Assembly (NCBI RefSeq): GCF_945956895.1
Contig: NZ_CAMFJF010000018.1
Span: forward strand, 1-64,000
Reading direction: 5' to 3'
DNA length: 64,000 nt
Source: an uncultured Allobosea sp.
GTDB taxonomy: Bacteria > Pseudomonadota > Alphaproteobacteria > Rhizobiales > Beijerinckiaceae
Part shown: positions 47,051-56,227 of the stretch, in pieces
How positions within the stretch are numbered: position 1 is the first letter of the stretch
Layout of the letters: each line of letters opens with the position of its first letter
Translations under genes and position numbers: made by a program
Notes under the pieces: generated by a model
The model's database searches: none
What the model saw: the letters and a program-made list of their open reading frames with translations, nothing else
What the model was told of the DNA's origin: nothing

Positions 47051-47854
47051 ATGAACGACCACGCCTTCCCTTTGCGTCCGGCCCGCCGCACCCGCTCTCC
47101 CCTTACCACCCGCAAGCGGAGCACCGTACCCAAGCCGGTGCTGATCGTGCTGCATCAGGAGCATTCGACGCCTGGCCGCGTCGGCCGGCTGCTGCAGGCC
47201 CGCGGCCACGCGCTCGACATCCGCAAGCCGCGCTTCGGCGATGCTCTGCCCACGACCATGCGCGAGCATGCCGGCGCCGTGATCTTCGGCGGCCCGATGG
47301 GCGCCAACGATCCCGAGGATTTCATCAAGGTCGAGATCGACTGGATCGGGACCTGCCTGAAGGAGGATGCCGCCTTCCTCGGCATCTGCCTGGGCGCGCA
47401 GATGCTGGCGAAGCATATGGGCGCGCGCGTCTATACCCATGGCGAGGGCCGTGCCGAAGTCGGTTATTATCCGCTCGCGGTCACCGATGCCGGCCATTCC
47501 CATGCCGCCACAGTCGGCTTCAGCTGGCCCGGCACGGTCTATCAATGGCATCGCGACGGCTTCGACTGCCCGAACGGGGCGGAATGCCTTGCGACCGGCG
47601 GGGATTTTCCGGTCCAGGCCATCCGCACCGGTTCGAAGGCCTATGGCATCCAGTTTCACCCCGAAGTGACGCCGGCGATGATGTATCGCTGGTCGGTGCG
47701 CGGCTATGAGCGCACGTTGATGCCGGGCGCCCAGCTCGGCCACACCCATATCCCTGGCTGGTTCCAGCACGATCCGGCGATCCGGCTCTGGCTGGACGCC
47801 TTCCTCGACCATTGGCTGAAGGAGCCGGCTGAAGCCGGAAAGACATACCCTTGA
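47051..47854 (+). CDS. Class I glutamine amidotransferase (GMP synthase-like, stand-alone)
   Basis: The 267-residue protein has a class I amidotransferase fold with nucleophile Cys113 in LGICLGAQML and the His203/Glu205 dyad in FHPEVT; AVIFGGPMGAND is the typical oxyanion region. The first 25 or so residues are basic and Arg-rich and are not part of the domain, so the start is uncertain; ATG 47051 is the last possible before it. There is no partner synthase nearby. It overlaps the downstream oxidoreductase (TTGA) and may serve the same amino-acid pathway. Confidence 0.82.
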   Translation: MNDHAFPLRPARRTRSPLTTRKRSTVPKPVLIVLHQEHSTPGRVGRLLQARGHALDIRKPRFGDALPTTMREHAGAVIFGGPMGANDPEDFIKVEIDWIGTCLKEDAAFLGICLGAQMLAKHMGARVYTHGEGRAEVGYYPLAVTDAGHSHAATVGFSWPGTVYQWHRDGFDCPNGAECLATGGDFPVQAIRTGSKAYGIQFHPEVTPAMMYRWSVRGYERTLMPGAQLGHTHIPGWFQHDPAIRLWLDAFLDHWLKEPAEAGKTYP

Positions 47855-49092
47855 CCCGCACAGCTCTCGTTCTCGGCGCCGGCATGGTCGGCGTCTCCTG
47901 CGCGCTTGCGCTCCAGAAGCGCGGCATCGCGGTCACGCTGATCGACCGCAAGGAACCGGGCCGCGAAACCTCCTACGGCAATGCCGGCGTGCTCGCGACG
48001 TCCTCGCTCCTCCCGCTCAACAACCCCTCGCTCTACGCCAAGATCACAGGCTATCTCGGCAACCGCCATCCCGCGCTCAACCTGAGCTGGCACCGCGCCT
48101 TCAGCCGGCCAGGTTGGCTGCTGCGCTTCCTTTGGGAGGCCCGGCCCTCGCAGGCCAAGGCCCGCATCACCGCCTTGCAGGCGCTGACGGCGAGCACGGT
48201 CGAGCGCCACCGCGCCCTGATGGCCGAGGCCGGCGTCTCGCACCGCCTGCGCGAGACCGGCACGCTCAAGCTCTGGCGCAGCGAGGCCGGCCATGACGCC
48301 GCCCGCGCCGAGCATGATTTCCTGAAGAGCCACGGCATCGAGTCCCAAATTCTCGACCGACAAGGTATTTCCGGCATCGAGCCCAGCCTGAACCCGATCT
48401 TTCCGGCCGGGCTCCTGATCCCCTGCGTCGGCTCGGTCGATTCCCCCGGCGCCGTCACCGAAGCTTATGCCGCGCTCTTCGCTCAACGCGGCGGCAGGAT
48501 CGAGCAGGAAGCGATCACCGGGCTTGCCCGCAACGGCAATGGCTGGCGCGCGAGCACCGCGTCGGGCAGCTTCGAGGCCGATCTCGCGGTCGTCGCGCTC
48601 GGCCCCTGGAGCGGCGACCTGCTAAAGCCGCTCGGAATCGATCCCAAGCTCGATGTCGAGCGCGGCTACCACCGCCATCTCAAGCCGGAATCCGGCACCG
48701 GCCTGTCGCGGCCGATCTACGATGTCGACGGCGCCTATTACATGGCGCCGATGGAGCAGGGTTTTCGCGTCACCAGCGGCGTCGACCTGTCCTTCCGCGA
48801 CGCCCCCGACGAACACCGTCAGATCGACGGCGCCACCGCTGCGGCCCGCGAAGCCTTCCCGCTCGGCGAGGCCGTCGGCGAAACCTGGCGCGGCGCCCGG
48901 CCGACCTTGCCGGATTCCTTGCCGATGATCGGCGAGGCGCCCCGCAATCCCGGCCTCTGGCTCGCCTTCGGCAACCAGCATATCGGCTTCTCGACCGGCC
49001 CGATCACCGGCGAGATGATCGCCGCGATGGTCTGCGGCGAGAAGCCGCCGATCGACCCGACGCCCTTCAGGCCGGGGCGCTATATCCGCTGA
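47851..49092 (+). CDS. FAD-dependent D-amino-acid dehydrogenase-like oxidoreductase
   Basis: The 413-residue DAO-family protein starts with the FAD-binding ALVLGAGMVGVSCALALQKRG, has the ETSYGNAG loop, a second FAD segment ADLAVVALGPWS and the C-terminal RPTLPDSLPMIGEAP and GNQHIGFSTGP. It resembles DadA. Translation begins at TTG 47851 overlapping the amidotransferase stop (TTGA). It oxidises D-amino acids or similar amines and passes electrons to the respiratory chain. Confidence 0.87.
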   Translation: MTRTALVLGAGMVGVSCALALQKRGIAVTLIDRKEPGRETSYGNAGVLATSSLLPLNNPSLYAKITGYLGNRHPALNLSWHRAFSRPGWLLRFLWEARPSQAKARITALQALTASTVERHRALMAEAGVSHRLRETGTLKLWRSEAGHDAARAEHDFLKSHGIESQILDRQGISGIEPSLNPIFPAGLLIPCVGSVDSPGAVTEAYAALFAQRGGRIEQEAITGLARNGNGWRASTASGSFEADLAVVALGPWSGDLLKPLGIDPKLDVERGYHRHLKPESGTGLSRPIYDVDGAYYMAPMEQGFRVTSGVDLSFRDAPDEHRQIDGATAAAREAFPLGEAVGETWRGARPTLPDSLPMIGEAPRNPGLWLAFGNQHIGFSTGPITGEMIAAMVCGEKPPIDPTPFRPGRYIR

Positions 49093-49098
49093 TGGAGC

Positions 49099-49272
49099 GT
49101 GTCTTCCCGCACGCGCTGCGGCACGAAGTGCTGCTGCGCAGATGCGGGACCGTCCTCAGGAGAGGGCGCCCTTCAACGAAAAAGGCGCGCCCCAAACGAG
49201 AACGCGCCCTTATCGGAAAACGGTCCCGTGTCTGCGCAGCGGCATTGCATGCCGCAGCGCGCACGGGATGAC
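49099..49272. repeat. Family E palindromic repeat, copy 1
   Basis: Starts GTCTTCCCGCACGCGCTGCG, ends CGCAGCGCGCACGGGATGAC. Inner GCAGATGCGGGACCGTC and ACGGTCCCGTGTCTGCGC also pair, so nearly the whole element can fold back. A second copy is at 57131. Lies between the convergent oxidoreductase gene and sdhB, where it likely terminates both transcripts. Confidence 0.85.
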
Positions 49273-49280
49273 GCGCGTCA

Positions 49281-50078
49281 TCAGACCTGACGGGCGACCA
49301 TCATCTTCTTGACCTCGGCGATCGCCTTGGCCGGGTTCAGGCCCTTCGGGCAGGCATTCGCGCAGTTCATGATGGTGTGGCAGCGATAGAGTCGGAAGGG
49401 ATCTTCCAGATTGTCGAGCCGGTCGCCGGTCGCCTCGTCGCGGCTATCGATCAGCCAGCGATAGGCCTGCAGCAGCGCGGCCGGGCCGAGGTAGCGGTCG
49501 CCGTTCCACCAGTAGCTCGGGCAGGAAGTCGAGCAGCAGGCGCAGAGAATGCACTCGTAGAGCCCGTCGAGCTTCTCGCGGTCGTCCTTGGCCTGGCGCC
49601 ATTCCTTCTCGGGAGCCGGCGTCGTGGTCTTCAGCCAGGGTTCGATCGAGGCATGCTGGGCGTAGAAGCGCGTCAGGTCCGGCACGAGGTCCTTGACCAC
49701 GGGCATATGCGGCAGCGGGTAGATCGCGACCTTGCCCGCATTCTTGCCGGTGCCGCCGCACTCGTCGATGCCGGTGGTGCAGGCCAGACCGTTCTTGCCG
49801 TCCATGTTCATGGCGCAGGAACCGCAGATGCCTTCGCGGCAGGAACGGCGGAAGGTCAGCGTCGGGTCGACCTTGTTCTTGATCCAGATCAGCGCGTCGA
49901 GAACCATCGGCCCGCAATCGTCGCGATCGACATAATAGGTGTCGGTGCGCGGATTCTCGGTGTCGTCCGGGCTCCAGCGATAGACCTTGAACTCGGTCAG
50001 CTTCTTGGCGCCGGCCGGCTTCGGCCAGGCCTTGCCCTCGACGAGGCGGGAGTTCTTCGGAAGATTGAATTCAGCCAT
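49281..50078 (-). CDS. sdhB: Succinate dehydrogenase iron-sulfur subunit
   Basis: The 265-residue subunit has the [2Fe-2S] cysteines in [13 protein letters not shown], the [4Fe-4S] set in [16 protein letters not shown] and the [3Fe-4S] ligands in [17 protein letters not shown]. It carries electrons from SdhA to ubiquinone at the membrane anchor. It is the last gene of sdhCDAB, 9 bp after sdhA, and is followed by a family E repeat. Confidence 0.97.
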   Translation of the reverse strand: MAEFNLPKNSRLVEGKAWPKPAGAKKLTEFKVYRWSPDDTENPRTDTYYVDRDDCGPMVLDALIWIKNKVDPTLTFRRSCREGICGSCAMNMDGKNGLACTTGIDECGGTGKNAGKVAIYPLPHMPVVKDLVPDLTRFYAQHASIEPWLKTTTPAPEKEWRQAKDDREKLDGLYECILCACCSTSCPSYWWNGDRYLGPAALLQAYRWLIDSRDEATGDRLDNLEDPFRLYRCHTIMNCANACPKGLNPAKAIAEVKKMMVARQV

Positions 50079-50087
50079 CGGAGTCCC

Positions 50088-51920
50088 TCAGTACACCCGT
50101 GCCTTGGGCTTGATGTACTCGATGTCGTTGGACATCGTGTAAGTGTGCACCGGCCGGTCATCGAGCGTGATCGTGCGCTTCTCGTCGTCGATCCAGGCGA
50201 GCGTGTGCTTCATCCAGTCCTTGTCGTCCCGGTTCGGATAGTCCTCGCGGGCATGGGCGCCGCGGCTTTCCGGACGGTTCAGCGCCGAGTCCATGGTGAC
50301 GACCGCCTGGGTGATCAGGTTGTCGAATTCCAGGGTCTCGATCAGGTCGGAGTTCCAGATCAGCGAGCGGTCCTTGGTGCCGACATCGGTGATGCCGTTC
50401 CAGACCTCGTGGATGAGCTTGTGGCCCTCTTCGAGCGTGTCGCCCTCGCGATAGACGGCGCAGTTGTTCTGCATCGTCCGCTGCATCCGGTCGCGCAGCA
50501 CCGCGGTCGGCGTGCCGCCAGAGGCGTTGCGGTACTTGTCGAGGCGGCTGAGCGCGAGGTCCGAAGAACCCTTCGGCAGTTCGGGCTGCTTCTCGCCCGC
50601 CGTCACCGTGTCGGCGCAGCGCAGGCCGGCCGCGCGGCCGAAGACCACGAGGTCGATCAGCGAGTTCGAGCCGAGGCGGTTGGCGCCGTGCACGGAGACG
50701 CAGGCCGCTTCGCCGATCGCCATCAGGCCGGGCACGACCGTATCCGGATCGCCGCCGACCTTGGTCAGCACTTCCCCGTGATAGTTCGTGGGGATGCCGC
50801 CCATGTTGTAGTGCACCGTCGGCAGCACCGGGATCGGCTCGCGGGTCACGTCGACGCCGGCGAAAATCTTGGCGCTCTCCGAGATGCCGGGCAGGCGCTC
50901 GTGCAGGATCTTCGGGTCGAGATGGTCGAGATGCAGGTAGATGTGGTCCTTGTCCTTGCCGACGCCGCGGCCAGCCCGGATCTCCATCGTCATCGAGCGC
51001 GAGACGACGTCGCGCGAAGCGAGGTCCTTGGCCGAAGGGGCATAGCGCTCCATGAAGCGCTCGCCCTCGGAATTGGTGAGATAGCCGCCCTCGCCGCGCG
51101 CGCCTTCGGTGATCAGGCAGCCCGAGCCGTAGATGCCGGTCGGATGGAACTGCACGAACTCCATGTCCTGCAACGGCAGGCCGGCGCGCAGCACCATGCC
51201 GCCGCCGTCGCCGGTACAGGTATGGGCCGAGGTCGCGGAGAAATAGGCGCGGCCATAGCCGCCGGTTGCCAGGATGGTCTGCTGCGAACGGAAGCGGTGC
51301 AGCGTGCCGTCATCGAGCTTGAGCGCGATCACGCCGCGGCAATGGCCATCCTCGTCCATGATCAGGTCGATGGCGAAATACTCGATGAAGAACTCGGTAT
51401 TGTAACGCAGCGCCTGGCCATAGAGCGTGTGCAGCATGGCGTGGCCGGTGCGGTCGGCCGCGGCGCAGGTGCGCTGGGCCGGCGGGCCTTCGCCGAACTC
51501 GGTGGTCATGCCGCCGAAGGGGCGCTGGTAGATGCGGCCGTCCTCGGTGCGCGAGAAGGGCACGCCCCAGTGCTCGAGCTCGTAGACGGCGGCCGGCGCG
51601 TTGCGCACGAGATATTCGATGGCGTCCTGGTCGCCGAGCCAGTCCGACCCCTTCACGGTGTCGTACATGTGCCACTGCCAGGTGTCCTTGCCCATGTTGC
51701 CGAGCGAGGCGGCGACGCCGCCCTGGGCTGCGACAGTGTGCGAGCGGGTCGGGAACACCTTCGAGATGCAGGCCGTGCGCAGGCCGGCCTGCGAGCAGCC
51801 TACGGTTGCGCGAAGGCCGGCGCCGCCGGCGCCGACGACGACAACGTCGAAGGTGTGGTCGGTGATCGGATAGGCGGTGCCGGTATAGGCCGGGACCGGG
51901 CGGGATTTTGTGATCGCCAT
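50088..51920 (-). CDS. sdhA: Succinate dehydrogenase flavoprotein subunit
   Basis: The 610-residue subunit has an FAD site ([15 protein letters not shown]), the FAD-linking histidine in [10 protein letters not shown], and substrate-site segments ([23 protein letters not shown]). It oxidises succinate to fumarate in the TCA cycle. GGAGG 8 bp before ATG 51920 fixes the start. It follows sdhD by 4 bp. Confidence 0.97.
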   Translation of the reverse strand: MAITKSRPVPAYTGTAYPITDHTFDVVVVGAGGAGLRATVGCSQAGLRTACISKVFPTRSHTVAAQGGVAASLGNMGKDTWQWHMYDTVKGSDWLGDQDAIEYLVRNAPAAVYELEHWGVPFSRTEDGRIYQRPFGGMTTEFGEGPPAQRTCAAADRTGHAMLHTLYGQALRYNTEFFIEYFAIDLIMDEDGHCRGVIALKLDDGTLHRFRSQQTILATGGYGRAYFSATSAHTCTGDGGGMVLRAGLPLQDMEFVQFHPTGIYGSGCLITEGARGEGGYLTNSEGERFMERYAPSAKDLASRDVVSRSMTMEIRAGRGVGKDKDHIYLHLDHLDPKILHERLPGISESAKIFAGVDVTREPIPVLPTVHYNMGGIPTNYHGEVLTKVGGDPDTVVPGLMAIGEAACVSVHGANRLGSNSLIDLVVFGRAAGLRCADTVTAGEKQPELPKGSSDLALSRLDKYRNASGGTPTAVLRDRMQRTMQNNCAVYREGDTLEEGHKLIHEVWNGITDVGTKDRSLIWNSDLIETLEFDNLITQAVVTMDSALNRPESRGAHAREDYPNRDDKDWMKHTLAWIDDEKRTITLDDRPVHTYTMSNDIEYIKPKARVY

Positions 51921-51924
51921 CGGA

Positions 51925-52317
51925 TCAGCCTCCAAAAGACAGCTTCAGCACCGCGTAGACGCTGGCGGCACCAACGGCGATGGCGAAGAAGGTGTTGGCC
52001 ATGACGGCGAGGACCTTGGCCCCCTCGCCATGGATGTAATCCTCGATGATGACCTGCATGCCGAGACGCATATGGATGCAGGCCGAGAGGATGAAGAGCA
52101 GCATCAGGATCGCGACGCAGGGGTTCGACAGAAGCGCGACCGCGGCCGGATAGGGCCGGCCGACCAGCGCGATGACGATACCGACGAAGATCACCGTCAG
52201 GATCAGGTTCGAGACGGCGGTGACGCGCTGCAGCCAGAAATGGCCGGTGCCGGACTTGGCGGAGCCGAGGCCGCGAACGCGGCCAAGCGGGGTGCGCATC
52301 GAGGAATTGGACAGCAT
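51925..52317 (-). CDS. sdhD: Succinate dehydrogenase membrane anchor subunit
   Basis: The 130-residue protein has three membrane helices and the haem/quinone region [17 protein letters not shown], in the expected position between sdhC and sdhA. It anchors the SdhAB pair and, with SdhC, holds haem b and the quinone site. Confidence 0.94.
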   Translation of the reverse strand: MLSNSSMRTPLGRVRGLGSAKSGTGHFWLQRVTAVSNLILTVIFVGIVIALVGRPYPAAVALLSNPCVAILMLLFILSACIHMRLGMQVIIEDYIHGEGAKVLAVMANTFFAIAVGAASVYAVLKLSFGG

Positions 52318-52328
52318 GACGGGGCTCC

Positions 52329-52724
52329 TCAGCGCAGGACCAGGGCGACGATCCAGATCAGGACCGTCAGGCTCACCGAGGCAACGAGCGTGAACTTCGC
52401 CATGTTCATCCGGGTCTGCGGCTCATAGCCCTTGCCCATATCCCAGACGAAATGACGGAGGCCGCCGACCATGTGGTGGATCAGCGAGAAGCTGTAGAGG
52501 AAGAGCACGAGGCGGCCGAGGAAGGAGCCGGCGATGGCCTGTGCCGCATCGAAGGCAGCCGGGCCGGACGCGGCGGCGACCAGCCAGGCGGCGATCAGCA
52601 CCGTGCCGAGATAGAGCCCCGTGCCGGTGACGCGATGGGCGACGGACATCGCCATCGTCCAGGACCAGCGATAGATTTGCAGGTGGGGCGAAAGCGGGCG
52701 AGCTGCGGGCTTGACCTCGGCCAA
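52329..52724 (-). CDS. sdhC: Succinate dehydrogenase cytochrome b556 subunit
   Basis: The 131-residue three-helix protein has the family motifs RPLSPHLQIYRW, AHRVTGTGLY and LIHHMVGGLRHFVWD, the last with the haem histidine. The likely start is TTG 52724 (product beginning LAEVKPAARPLSPH), because GGAGA lies about 6 bp upstream and the product then has the usual N-terminus. An in-frame ATG at 52778 would add 18 unusual residues. First gene of the sdh operon. Confidence 0.9.
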   Translation of the reverse strand: MAEVKPAARPLSPHLQIYRWSWTMAMSVAHRVTGTGLYLGTVLIAAWLVAAASGPAAFDAAQAIAGSFLGRLVLFLYSFSLIHHMVGGLRHFVWDMGKGYEPQTRMNMAKFTLVASVSLTVLIWIVALVLR

Positions 52725-52922
52725 TATCGTTCTCCGATCAAGCGGTCCCTCGACAAGGACGGACCCATTTGGGATCATTCTAGAGTGACTGGTTGTCTAA
52801 CGAAACCGTTCCGGCGCTGCAATGCGGCAGGTGCATAACGAAGTTACAGATTCTGAAAATCGTCATTTTGTTACGAAAGCGTTAGCGCGACTCCCGTCCG
52901 ACAATATCCGTCAGACCCACAG

Positions 52923-53023
52923 CCGTCATTGCGAGGAGCGAAGCGACGGAGCAATCCAGGAGGATTGGGCTGAACCGTTCAACCCAGTCCCCCTGGATTA
53001 CTTCGCTGCGCTCGCAATGACGG
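52923..53023. repeat. Family D palindromic repeat
   Basis: Starts CCGTCATTGCGAGGAGCGAA and ends TTCGCTGCGCTCGCAATGACGG, with inner CAATCCAGG and CCTGGATT arms (one mismatch). Single copy in this window. Lies between mch and sdhC, within the upstream region of the sdh operon. Confidence 0.85.
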
Positions 53024-53030
53024 AAGCTCG

Positions 53031-54092
53031 TCATCGCGGCAGCAGCGCCCAGTAGTCGAAATCGAGGATCACGCTCGGATCATACTGGTCCCCGGCCTTC
53101 AGCGGGTAGTCGGTGCAGGGCCGGTTCTTGGTCGCGACGAGTCGGAGGCGCAGCGCGCCGACATCGCTGCGGCCGGGAACCTCCGCGCTGCCCAGCACCT
53201 CGCTCCAGGCATAGACCGTGTCGCCGGCGAAGAGCGGCGCGACATGGCGCCCGCCATTGATCGCGGCGATATGGAAGGCGTTGCCGAGCCCGTTGAAAGA
53301 GAGCGCCCGCGCCAGGCTGATGACATGGCCGCCATAGATCAGGCGCTTGCCGAAGCGGGTCCCCTGCGCCGCATGGGCGTCGAAATGCACCCGCGCCGTG
53401 TTCTGGTAGAGCCGGGTCGCCAGCTGATGCTCCGCCTCCTCGACAGTCATGCCGTCGACATGGTCGATCCGCTCGCCCACGGCATAGTCGGCCCAACGGA
53501 AGCGCGAGCCGGCCAGCGCATCGTCGTAACCCGCAAGCTCGATCCGGGGGCAGCTCTCGCCGAGCTGTTCCGGCAGCACGGCCTTGGCCAGCTCCGGCAC
53601 CTGCTCGGCATGGGCCGGCGTGCCGGGCTCGCGCTTGCGCACCAGAACCCAGCGCGCATAGCTCAGCACGATCTCGCCGTTCTGGTTGCGGCCGATCGAG
53701 CGGACATAGACGATGCCGGCATCCCCCGAGGAGGTCTGCTTCAGCCCGATCACCTCGGAGGTGGTCGAGAGCGTGTCGCCCGGATAGACCGGCCTCAGGA
53801 AGCGCCCGTCGGCATAGCCGAGATTGGCGACGGCATTCAGCGAGACATCCGGCACCGTCTTGCCGAAGACGATATGAAAGACCAACAGGTCGTCGATCGG
53901 CGCCGTGGGATAGCCGATCGCCGCCGCGAAGGCGTCCGAGGACTGCACGGCGAAACGCGAGCCGTAGAGCGCCGAATAGAGCGCCGCGTCGCCGGCCCGC
54001 ACCGTGCGCGGCGTCGCATGGACGATGGTGTCGCCGAGCTGGAAATCCTCGAAGAAACGGCCGGAACTGGTCTTAGGGCTAGAGCCGGGCAT
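53031..54092 (-). CDS. mch: Mesaconyl-CoA (beta-methylmalyl-CoA) hydratase, double-hotdog MaoC family
   Basis: The 353-residue protein has two hotdog domains: SSGRFFEDFQLGDTI starts the first, and ADYAVGERIDHVDGMTVEEAEHQLATRLYQNTARVHFD lies in the second. IYGGHVISLARALSFNGLGNAF closely fits mesaconyl-C1-CoA hydratase of the ethylmalonyl-CoA pathway, which forms beta-methylmalyl-CoA. AGGAGG upstream of ATG 54092 sets the start. The companion CoA-ester lyase-type gene at 56228 supports the assignment. Confidence 0.85.
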   Translation of the reverse strand: MPGSSPKTSSGRFFEDFQLGDTIVHATPRTVRAGDAALYSALYGSRFAVQSSDAFAAAIGYPTAPIDDLLVFHIVFGKTVPDVSLNAVANLGYADGRFLRPVYPGDTLSTTSEVIGLKQTSSGDAGIVYVRSIGRNQNGEIVLSYARWVLVRKREPGTPAHAEQVPELAKAVLPEQLGESCPRIELAGYDDALAGSRFRWADYAVGERIDHVDGMTVEEAEHQLATRLYQNTARVHFDAHAAQGTRFGKRLIYGGHVISLARALSFNGLGNAFHIAAINGGRHVAPLFAGDTVYAWSEVLGSAEVPGRSDVGALRLRLVATKNRPCTDYPLKAGDQYDPSVILDFDYWALLPR

Positions 54093-54184
54093 GCATCGCC
54101 TCCTGATCGCAGGCAAGTTTGCGTTGCAATCAGGGGCCGCGTCCAGCCCCCGGAACTATGCCATATCGGCTAAGCAGTGCGTTT

Positions 54185-54330
54185 CCCTTCTCCCCTTGCG
54201 GGAGAAGGTGGCGCGAAGCGCCGGATGAGGGGTCGCACCGCCCTTTCGGACCAGCCTTGGCGAAAACCTCATCGGCAGCCTCGCGCGACCCCTCACCCTA
54301 ACCCTCTCCCGCAAGGGGAGAGGGGACAGG
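54185..54330. repeat. Family B palindromic repeat, copy 2
   Basis: Same ends as the copy at 19192 (CCCTTCTCCCCTTGCGGGAG and CTCCCGCAAGGGGAGAGGG), with GGATGAGGGG and CCCCTCACCC arms. Placed in the gap between mch and the threonine dehydratase-type gene. Confidence 0.85.
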
Positions 54331-54347
54331 CCGCGATCATCGCCCCT

Positions 54348-55301
54348 TCACCCCACGATCGCCGCCAGCTTCGTCAAATCGACATTGGCGCCGCAGACGA
54401 GAACGCCGAGCCGCTCGCCCTTGGCGGGCTTGTAGGCGCCGCAAAGCAACGCGCCCAAGGCTGCCGCCCCGCCCGGCTCGACCGCGAGGCGGAAATCGCG
54501 CCAGAGCAGCGCTTGCGCCTCCGTGATCGCCGCATCCGGCACGAGCGCGACGTGATCGACGCTGTCCTTGGTCACGTCATAGACGAGCTGGCCGACATTG
54601 CGGGCGCCCAGCGAATCCGCGGCGACCGAGGCGACCTTGACCTCGACCGGCCCATTCGCGTCGAACGCCGCCTGCAAGGCGCGCGAGCCCTCGGGCTCGA
54701 CGCCGACGACCTTGACCTTGCTGCCAGCGAACCAGCTGGCGATGCCCGAGATCAGGCCGCCACCGCCGACCGCGACGAGCACGGTGTCGAGATCGGGCTC
54801 CTGGCCGTCCCATTCGCGGCCGAGCGTCCCCTGGCCTGTAATGGTCTCCGCAGCTGCGAAGGGATGGATCTTGAGCGCACCGGTCTCCGCGACGAAACGG
54901 TCGCAAGCGGCCTGGGCATCGTCATACTGGGCGCCGCCGACCACGACCTCAGCGCCGAAGCGCTTGATCGCCTCGATCTTAGCCGCGGGCGAGATCTCCG
55001 GCACGAAGATCGTCGCCTTCACGCCGCGCTTCATCGCGGCATAGGCCACCGCCGCGCCATGGTTGCCGCCGGATGCCGCGGAGACGCCGGCCACCAGCAC
55101 CGGCAGCGAGAGCAGGTTGTTGAAGGCGCCGCGCGTCTTGAACGAGCCGGCGTGCTGCAGGCATTCGAGCTTGAGCGAGACATCCGCATCAGAGCCGAAA
55201 GCCCCGGTACCCAGCCGCATCACGGGCGTGACGCGGGCATGGCCGGCGATGCGCGCCGCCGCTTCCTCGATCATCGGACGGGTGACGGGGCGTGCGCTCA
55301 T
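54348..55301 (-). CDS. Threonine/serine dehydratase (PLP fold type II), probable internal start
   Basis: If translated from ATG 55301 this gives a 317-residue complete enzyme. The PLP lysine sits in AGSFKTRGAFNN, the phosphate loop in AASGGNHGAAVA and the C-terminal VGGGGLISG. It deaminates threonine or serine to a 2-oxoacid, or possibly acts on a hydroxyaspartate-type amino acid. The length equals that of stand-alone relatives, which argues for this start being used at least sometimes. Confidence 0.65.
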   Translation of the reverse strand: MSARPVTRPMIEEAAARIAGHARVTPVMRLGTGAFGSDADVSLKLECLQHAGSFKTRGAFNNLLSLPVLVAGVSAASGGNHGAAVAYAAMKRGVKATIFVPEISPAAKIEAIKRFGAEVVVGGAQYDDAQAACDRFVAETGALKIHPFAAAETITGQGTLGREWDGQEPDLDTVLVAVGGGGLISGIASWFAGSKVKVVGVEPEGSRALQAAFDANGPVEVKVASVAADSLGARNVGQLVYDVTKDSVDHVALVPDAAITEAQALLWRDFRLAVEPGGAAALGALLCGAYKPAKGERLGVLVCGANVDLTKLAAIVG

Positions 55302-56060
55302 GACGATATCCTGACGAGGCTCGGAGGTTGGACGATAGGTCCAGATCGCAATCGGAAGCCCGTGGCTATCGCGTCCCGGCGGATCGGGGAAGGGGCGTCC
55401 ACGCCCGGCGGCAATGTGCCGGGCGACGACCAGCGCCGCCAGCGCATCGAGAAGGTCGTCGGCCGCAGCCCCGCGCGGCGGCCGAGCATTGGCCGCCTCT
55501 GCCGGAATCCCGGCAGCGGTCAGCAGGCTGCGCCGCTCAGCCATGCCCTCCGGATTGACCACGCCCTTGATCTTCTTGGGGCGGAGCAGCGGTGCGCCGC
55601 GCATCGTGCGGAAGGCAAGTTCGGGATGAACCTCATGGACCCGCTCCCGCAGACCGGGCTCTGATCGCAGCAGACCATCGATCTCGCGAATCTTGGGAAA
55701 CAGGTGAAAGCCCTGTTTCGAGACCTTCCGCGGCGGATCAGAGGCAGCGAGCGCCAGCGCGCAGGCTTCCCAATAGTCGGTCGCCTCGACCGCCCGGCGC
55801 GCGGGAATCGAGAAGACGGAAGATTGCCTGTCCCCAAGGAGAGCACGCACCGCCTGCTCCGGCCCACGTCCGGAACCCTGTATCCGATCCGGCAGGCCGA
55901 TCGGCATGTCCACCGCAACGAGGTCCGGCACGATCTCGCCGGCGAACAGATCTGCGAAGCGTGGAACCACGCGGATGATCGGCGCTCCGCCCCCGTCATC
56001 GGACGCAATGGCGGCGATCCAGCCCCCCTTGCAGCCATCGACGCCAGCCACCCACGCCAT
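54348..56060 (-). CDS. In-frame fusion: DUF429 (RNase H-like) domain + threonine dehydratase
   Basis: A single open frame of 570 residues joins two proteins that are usually separate. Residues 1-253 match DUF429 proteins (predicted RNase H-like fold, VAGVDGCKGGW, VAVDMPIGLP, HPELAFRTMRG, AADDLLDALAALV). From residue 254 (MSARPVTRP) a PLP-dependent serine/threonine dehydratase follows. GGAGG precedes ATG 56060. No stop codon separates them: YRPTSEPRQDIV leads straight into the dehydratase. Both a fused product and internal re-initiation at 55301 (AGGA 8 bp upstream) are possible. The DUF429 function is unknown. Confidence 0.6.
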   Translation of the reverse strand: MAWVAGVDGCKGGWIAAIASDDGGGAPIIRVVPRFADLFAGEIVPDLVAVDMPIGLPDRIQGSGRGPEQAVRALLGDRQSSVFSIPARRAVEATDYWEACALALAASDPPRKVSKQGFHLFPKIREIDGLLRSEPGLRERVHEVHPELAFRTMRGAPLLRPKKIKGVVNPEGMAERRSLLTAAGIPAEAANARPPRGAAADDLLDALAALVVARHIAAGRGRPFPDPPGRDSHGLPIAIWTYRPTSEPRQDIVMSARPVTRPMIEEAAARIAGHARVTPVMRLGTGAFGSDADVSLKLECLQHAGSFKTRGAFNNLLSLPVLVAGVSAASGGNHGAAVAYAAMKRGVKATIFVPEISPAAKIEAIKRFGAEVVVGGAQYDDAQAACDRFVAETGALKIHPFAAAETITGQGTLGREWDGQEPDLDTVLVAVGGGGLISGIASWFAGSKVKVVGVEPEGSRALQAAFDANGPVEVKVASVAADSLGARNVGQLVYDVTKDSVDHVALVPDAAITEAQALLWRDFRLAVEPGGAAALGALLCGAYKPAKGERLGVLVCGANVDLTKLAAIVG

Positions 56061-56128
56061 CCCGCTTCCTCCGCCTTTCGCAGCGCTGGCATTGCATCTG
56101 CGTTGCTCTACTGTGCAGTGCAGCACCA

Positions 56129-56170
56129 AAGCATTTTCAAGCGAAGTGGACACCGATTCGCATGAAGAAC
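56129..56170. repeat. Family F short repeat, copy 2
   Basis: Contains AAGCATTTTCAAGCGAAGTG and ACCGATTCGCATGAAGAAC, a diverged copy of the element at 33149. It lies in the divergent gap between the fused gene (56060) and the CoA-ester lyase gene (56228), i.e. in promoter territory. Confidence 0.75.
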
Positions 56171-56227
56171 CGAAGGTCCGCGCAGCGAATATGCGAGAGC
56201 TATAGCCGGCCCGTGTCAGGAGAGACG

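Noticed and set aside
49377..52004. 875-codon open frame on the plus strand opposite sdhB and sdhA
   Set aside because: Antisense shadow of two certain genes; no motifs, no ribosome site.
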